From the NCBI GenBank assembly GCA_034437075.1, contig DAOTVD010000051.1:1-17431 (forward strand): a stretch of DNA of 17,431 nucleotides. The letters are read 5' to 3'. Below, piece by piece: positions 14,468 through 17,431 of this stretch (the first letter of the stretch is position 1; the number at the start of each line of letters is the position of its first letter). Position numbers and translations under genes: made by a program. Source of the stretch: DAOTVD01 sp034437075 (GTDB taxonomy: Bacteria > Chloroflexota > Anaerolineae > Aggregatilineales > J027). Under the pieces are notes generated by a model. That model was not told where the DNA came from. It was given only the letters and a program-made list of their open reading frames with translations, and made no database searches.

Positions 14468-14830
14468 TTGCCCAGAATAATGCTTGTAGATGATGACAAA
14501 GCGATGACATCTCTGCTGAAACGCATGCTAGAAATGGAGTCTGCGGATTTTGATGTCCACATTCTGCCCACAGCCGAAAAGGCATTAGAACGTTTCCCCG
14601 AAATACAACCTGATTTGTTTATGATTGACTACAACTTGAAAGACATGAACGGGCTAGACTTAGCCCACCGATTACGCGCAGACCCGGCCCACCAGGCCAC
14701 ACCGATTGTGATGGCCTCTGGTATGGATATGGAACAAGAAGCCCTCGCCGCTGGCGTGGATGTCTTCTTACACAAACCTTTCGAGCCGGGTGATTTAGCC
14801 CAATTATTCTTGGATTTGCTAGGACGTTAA
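14468..14830 (+). CDS. Single-domain response regulator (receiver only)
   Basis: The 120-aa product is a complete receiver domain and nothing else. It has the acidic pocket Asp8/Asp9 in LVDDD, the phosphoacceptor Asp54 in FMIDYNLKDMNGLDL, Ser84 in IVMASGM and the conserved Lys103 in LHKPF. It should be phosphorylated at Asp54 by a histidine kinase and signal by protein contact, as CheY or Spo0F do. No histidine kinase is in the window. It starts with TTG behind a GAGG site. The next gene, a PHP/AlbA_2 fusion, begins 1 nt after the stop and takes its AGGA ribosome site from inside this gene, so the two are tightly coupled. This makes the fusion protein the obvious candidate partner. Confidence 0.92.
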   Translation: MPRIMLVDDDKAMTSLLKRMLEMESADFDVHILPTAEKALERFPEIQPDLFMIDYNLKDMNGLDLAHRLRADPAHQATPIVMASGMDMEQEALAAGVDVFLHKPFEPGDLAQLFLDLLGR

Positions 14831-14831
14831 C

Positions 14832-16622
14832 GTGTCACGAAAATCCCGTCGTAAGCAACCCAAAAAAAACTGGTATAAGATCGACTTGCACCTGCATACC
14901 CCTGCCTCGCAAGACTACCAGGAAGAAAATGTTTCGTACCTCGATATTTTGCGCCAGGCAGAAATTCGCGGCCTGGATATTATCGCGCTGACCGACCACA
15001 ACACCGTGCGCGGCTATAGCACCATGCTCGATGAAATCGACAAATTGAGCTATTTGGAAAAGCTAGAGCGCGCTGAGCCGGACGAAAACCGCCGTTTGCA
15101 AGAATACCGGCGCTTGCTGGATAAAATTCTCGTATTGCCGGGTTTTGAATTTACCGCAACATTTGGTTTTCATGTACTGGGGATTTTTCCGCCCGAGACC
15201 AGCGTGCGCGAATTAGAGCATATTTTATTAAGCCTGCACATCCCACCAGACGCACTGGAACATGGTTCGTCCATCGTGGGCGCATCGTCGGATGTGCTAA
15301 CCGCGTACCACCTGATTCGCGAAGCCGGCGGGCTGGTGATCCCGGCTCATGTGAATTCGGCGCATGGGGTCTTTATGAAAGGCATGGATTTTGGCGGCCA
15401 GACGCGCATCGCGTATACCCAAGATGCAAATATTCATGCGCTGGAAGTGACCGACCTAGAAAAACGGGGGCGCCATACCACCGCACGATTCTTTGATGGT
15501 ACCAAGCCCGGTTATCCGCGCCGGATGCGCTGCATACAAAATTCGGACGCGCACCGTTTGAGCGCCGAAGGCAAGCAAAAGAACAAAAATTTGGGCGTTG
15601 GCGATCGCATCACCGAAGTGTTGATGCCCGAACGCAGTTTTGACGCCCTGCGCCAAGTCTTCGAGAGCAATGACTTTGCCCTGACCCGCCCGTATCGCAG
15701 TTCGCGCGACCCATTCGACCATGTGCAGGCCGCACGCGAAGAAGGCGAGAGCATCGTGCAGACGTTTCATGAGTCCTTGGCACGCAAAGGCGGCCATTTG
15801 CATAGTATCATTGCGGATGTATGCGCCTTCGCCAATACCAATGGCGGCACGGTGTATATTGGCATCAGTGCGAACCCGAAAGACGAACCCGTGGGGGTTA
15901 CCCGCGCGAGCACGGCCATCGAAACCCTGTATGGTGAAATCGACAAGCGCATTTCACCTAAGTTAGAGGTTGATATTGATGCGCAGAGCACGCGCGGCAA
16001 AACGGTCGTCCGTATCCAGGTGCCGCATGGCGACAACATCCCGTATGCAATTGACGACAACAAAATCTACCTGCGCGATGAATCCGACACGAATTTGGCG
16101 GTTCGCGATGAAATCGTAAGCCTCGTGCAAGGTAACAAACCCCACGTTAGCACACCTGCCCCACAGAAGCAGTCCGAAGTGTTGGAAACCCACGCCCAAG
16201 ATGCCCCCTCTGTTAGCGGTGAGGTCGAGGCAAATGCCGAGCAAAATCGGAACGATAGCTCGCCCATGACGGGGGTCGAAGTGGTGGGGACGGAAAAACG
16301 GCGTGGCACGCTGTATCATATGATGCGCGACTTGCGCAACGATAATATTATCCATAACGTGACGCGCTCGTCGGCGCGGCGGTTGTGGCATTATGCCATC
16401 ACGCAGACCGAAGACCACACGCTAGACGAAAAGAAGGTTGATTGGCACGGTGATTACGGCTTGGTGCGCAAATATCGCAAGGCGGGTGCGATGCGCTACG
16501 ACCTCTGCCAGCGTGTGACGGACAGTAGTGGAAAGCCCCATTTGCGGGTGTACTATGGGGTCACTGAAGATGGTATGATCGGCCCGTGGGCGTCTTTCAT
16601 CGAAGAGGAAACCCCCGTTTAG
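14832..16622 (+). CDS. PHP phosphoesterase domain fused to AlbA_2 (Schlafen-type) domain
   Basis: This 596-aa soluble protein starts with GTG, 7 nt after AGGA (14821-14824). Residues 15-290 form a PHP domain with metal-ligand motifs DLHLHT (18-23), ALTDHNT (52-58), Glu106 in GFEFT, His114 in GFHVLG, His173 in IPAHVNS and NSDAH (237-241). The full set suggests an active metal-dependent phosphoesterase. Residues 303-434 resemble AlbA_2/Schlafen (PF04326): the core AFANTNGGTVYIGIS (332-346) and the end IYLRDESDTNLAVRDEIVSL. The entry motif that is usually ES..LEFKES reads ESIVQTFHES (306-315). A low-complexity linker (435-485) leads to an unrecognised C-terminal domain (486-590) rich in Trp, Tyr, Arg and Lys, possibly nucleic-acid binding. 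Roles in RNA or nucleotide processing, stress or defence are all inference. The receiver gene directly upstream suggests phosphorylation-linked control. Confidence 0.85.
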   Translation: MSRKSRRKQPKKNWYKIDLHLHTPASQDYQEENVSYLDILRQAEIRGLDIIALTDHNTVRGYSTMLDEIDKLSYLEKLERAEPDENRRLQEYRRLLDKILVLPGFEFTATFGFHVLGIFPPETSVRELEHILLSLHIPPDALEHGSSIVGASSDVLTAYHLIREAGGLVIPAHVNSAHGVFMKGMDFGGQTRIAYTQDANIHALEVTDLEKRGRHTTARFFDGTKPGYPRRMRCIQNSDAHRLSAEGKQKNKNLGVGDRITEVLMPERSFDALRQVFESNDFALTRPYRSSRDPFDHVQAAREEGESIVQTFHESLARKGGHLHSIIADVCAFANTNGGTVYIGISANPKDEPVGVTRASTAIETLYGEIDKRISPKLEVDIDAQSTRGKTVVRIQVPHGDNIPYAIDDNKIYLRDESDTNLAVRDEIVSLVQGNKPHVSTPAPQKQSEVLETHAQDAPSVSGEVEANAEQNRNDSSPMTGVEVVGTEKRRGTLYHMMRDLRNDNIIHNVTRSSARRLWHYAITQTEDHTLDEKKVDWHGDYGLVRKYRKAGAMRYDLCQRVTDSSGKPHLRVYYGVTEDGMIGPWASFIEEETPV

Positions 16623-16636
16623 GCCGTCCTGGCGTA

Positions 16637-16652
16637 GCAAGGCAGTGCTTGC
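16637..16652 (+). other. Short hairpin after the PHP/AlbA_2 gene
   Basis: GCAAG (16637-16641) and CTTGC (16648-16652) can pair around a 6-nt loop, 15 bases after the stop codon. No T-run follows, so it is not a standard intrinsic terminator. It might pause transcription or protect an RNA end. Confidence 0.25.
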
Positions 16653-16714
16653 CAAGGGGTGTCGGAGCGAGGATAATCGAGGACAGACGAACGCGGACGA
16701 GGAGCATAGGAACA

Positions 16715-17077
16715 ATGAGCAGTGCTGATGGCCCGAATCTGGAAGCGCAATTACAAATGGGCATTACTGCCGCAAAACAGGGCAACAAAGAGGGCGCGCG
16801 GGTGATCCTGCGGCAAGTTATCCAAGCTGACCCCCAAAATGACCGCGCTTGGTATTGGCTGGCTTATCTGGCCGACACCAACGCGCAACGCCGCCAGTTT
16901 TTGCAAAGCGCCCTCAAAGCCAACCCGAATAACCAGAACGCGCAAAAAGCCCTAACCAAGATGGCCACGCGGAATCGTTCGCAAGAACAACGCACGCTTA
17001 TTATAGGCGTGTTGTTCTTGTTTGGTGTTTTGGCCTTTGCCGCCCTACTCATTTTGGTGGTCTTGGTGGCCCGCTAA
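16715..17077 (+). CDS. Small TPR-like protein with C-terminal membrane anchor
   Basis: Starting at ATG 16715, with AGGA three bases upstream and GGAG ten bases upstream, the product has 120 residues. The N-terminal part (8-80) has helix pairs typical of tetratricopeptide repeats: MGITAAKQGNKEGARVILRQ, VIQADPQNDRAWYWLAYL and ALKANPNNQNAQKALTKM. One hydrophobic helix closes the protein (93-119: TLIIGVLFLFGVLAFAALLI then LVVLVAR), so the TPR part is probably cytoplasmic and tail-anchored. TPR domains bind proteins; the partner is unknown. The open frame extends upstream to 16586, overlapping the PHP gene, but that part has Arg-rich shadow composition. The next gene encodes a clear paralog of the TPR part. 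Confidence 0.85.
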   Translation: MSSADGPNLEAQLQMGITAAKQGNKEGARVILRQVIQADPQNDRAWYWLAYLADTNAQRRQFLQSALKANPNNQNAQKALTKMATRNRSQEQRTLIIGVLFLFGVLAFAALLILVVLVAR

Positions 17078-17095
17078 CTAAAAACCCTGGCATAT

Positions 17096-17111
17096 ATAGG
17101 CTTTGGCCTAT
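17096..17111 (+). other. Small inverted repeat between the two TPR genes
   Basis: ATAGGC and GCCTAT flank a 4-nt centre (TTTG). It is not followed by a T-run, so it is not a standard terminator. A position 49 bases before the next GTG would suit an operator. A -10-like TAAAAT lies just downstream at 17123-17128. Confidence 0.3.
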
Positions 17112-17159
17112 CGTCTATCAGATAAAATCATCATCAAATCAAATTGAGGATGTGCCATC

Positions 17160-17431
17160 GTGGCTGGTGAAGAAATTCAAAATCTCCTGAAATCCGGCAT
17201 CCAAGCGGCAAAAAACGGGAATAAAGACATCGCACGCGGCATTTTTGAAGAAGTGTTGCGGTTGGATAGCCAAAACGAAGTCGCCTGGCTATGGCTGGCT
17301 TCGGTGCAGCCCTCACGGGCAGATCGCGCGGCGGCGTTGCGCCGCGTTTTGCAAATTAACCCTAACAACGAACGGGCACAACAAGACCTGCAAAAACTGG
17401 AAGGGGAAACGACTCAGAAATCTGAAAAAGC
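17160..17431 (+). CDS. TPR-like protein, paralog of the preceding gene (cut by right edge)
   Basis: A GTG at 17160, 9 nt after GAGG (17146-17149), opens a frame of 90 codons running off the right edge. The start, MAGEEIQNLLKSGIQAAKNG, and later parts (NKDIARGIFEEVLRLDSQNE, VAWLWLASVQ, VLQINPNNERAQQDLQKL) align along their length with the gene before it. The shared frame is GxxAAKxGNKxxAR, then DxQNxxAWxWLA, then NPNNxxAQxxLxK. It is therefore a tandem duplicate encoding TPR-type helices. What follows beyond residue 90 is not visible; the end of the readable part (EGETTQKSEK) looks like a linker. In Chloroflexi such N-termini often lead to longer envelope proteins, from memory. Confidence 0.8.
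   Translation, partial: MAGEEIQNLLKSGIQAAKNGNKDIARGIFEEVLRLDSQNEVAWLWLASVQPSRADRAAALRRVLQINPNNERAQQDLQKLEGETTQKSEK

Noticed and set aside
14250..14480. 76-codon plus-strand frame in the intergenic gap
   Set aside because: Composition is atypical, there is no ribosome site, and it runs into the receiver gene out of frame; better read as leader or spacer.
17096..17111. Hairpin as an intrinsic terminator after the first TPR gene
   Set aside because: Stem of only six pairs and no T-run after it.
1..17431. CRISPR arrays, insertion sequences, prophage or integration sites
   Set aside because: No regularly spaced repeats, transposase, integrase or terminal repeats were found on either strand by eye.

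Overview
The window looks like a stretch of chromosome from a Chloroflexota bacterium, probably Anaerolineae-like and probably uncultured. This is inferred from gene style only: a receptor Ser/Thr kinase with long Thr-Pro linkers and beta-sandwich ectodomains, a secreted bactofilin-like membrane protein, a DUF2723 glycosyltransferase, small TPR proteins starting with an 'AAKxGNK..AR' pattern, and a PHP/AlbA_2 fusion. Base composition is moderately GC-rich and even. I see no insertion sequence, prophage, CRISPR array, rRNA or tRNA, so this reads as ordinary chromosome with several poorly described genes.

Layout. 1-369 (-): the first 123 residues of a membrane protein that runs off the left edge. 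445-4011 (+): a 1188-aa transmembrane Ser/Thr kinase with an extracytoplasmic SH3-like domain and three beta-sandwich units. Its stop lies 2 bp from the end of a convergent operon, asnS (start best placed at 6098) followed by a GNAT acetyltransferase. 6206-8939 (+): a tight four-gene operon of an acidic unknown protein, an M50 site-2-type protease, an HD-domain protein and a TyrA-fold dehydrogenase-like protein that lacks the usual catalytic His. 9017-10674 (+): ATPase and permease of a Mn/Zn-type ABC importer, without a binding protein. A bactofilin-like membrane protein converges on it (10676-12199, -) with a 1-bp gap. 12245-14101 (+): a DUF2723 (TMEM260-like) membrane glycosyltransferase. 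14102-14467: a non-coding gap. 14468-16622 (+): a lone receiver domain followed after 1 nt by a PHP + AlbA_2 (Schlafen-type) fusion with an unrecognised C-terminal domain. 16715-17431 (+): two paralogous TPR-like genes, the second cut by the right edge.

How the genes fit together. The left half mixes envelope signalling with housekeeping (AsnRS). The centre pairs an intramembrane protease operon with divalent-metal import; M50 and HD proteins are metal enzymes, but a functional link is only inferred. The most novel-looking unit is the receiver + PHP-AlbA_2 pair, which combines a phosphorylation input with two domains known from nucleic-acid or nucleotide enzymes. A second theme is start architecture: three transcription units have a -10 element only 5-6 nt before the ATG and no Shine-Dalgarno, suggesting leaderless mRNAs next to clearly leadered genes.
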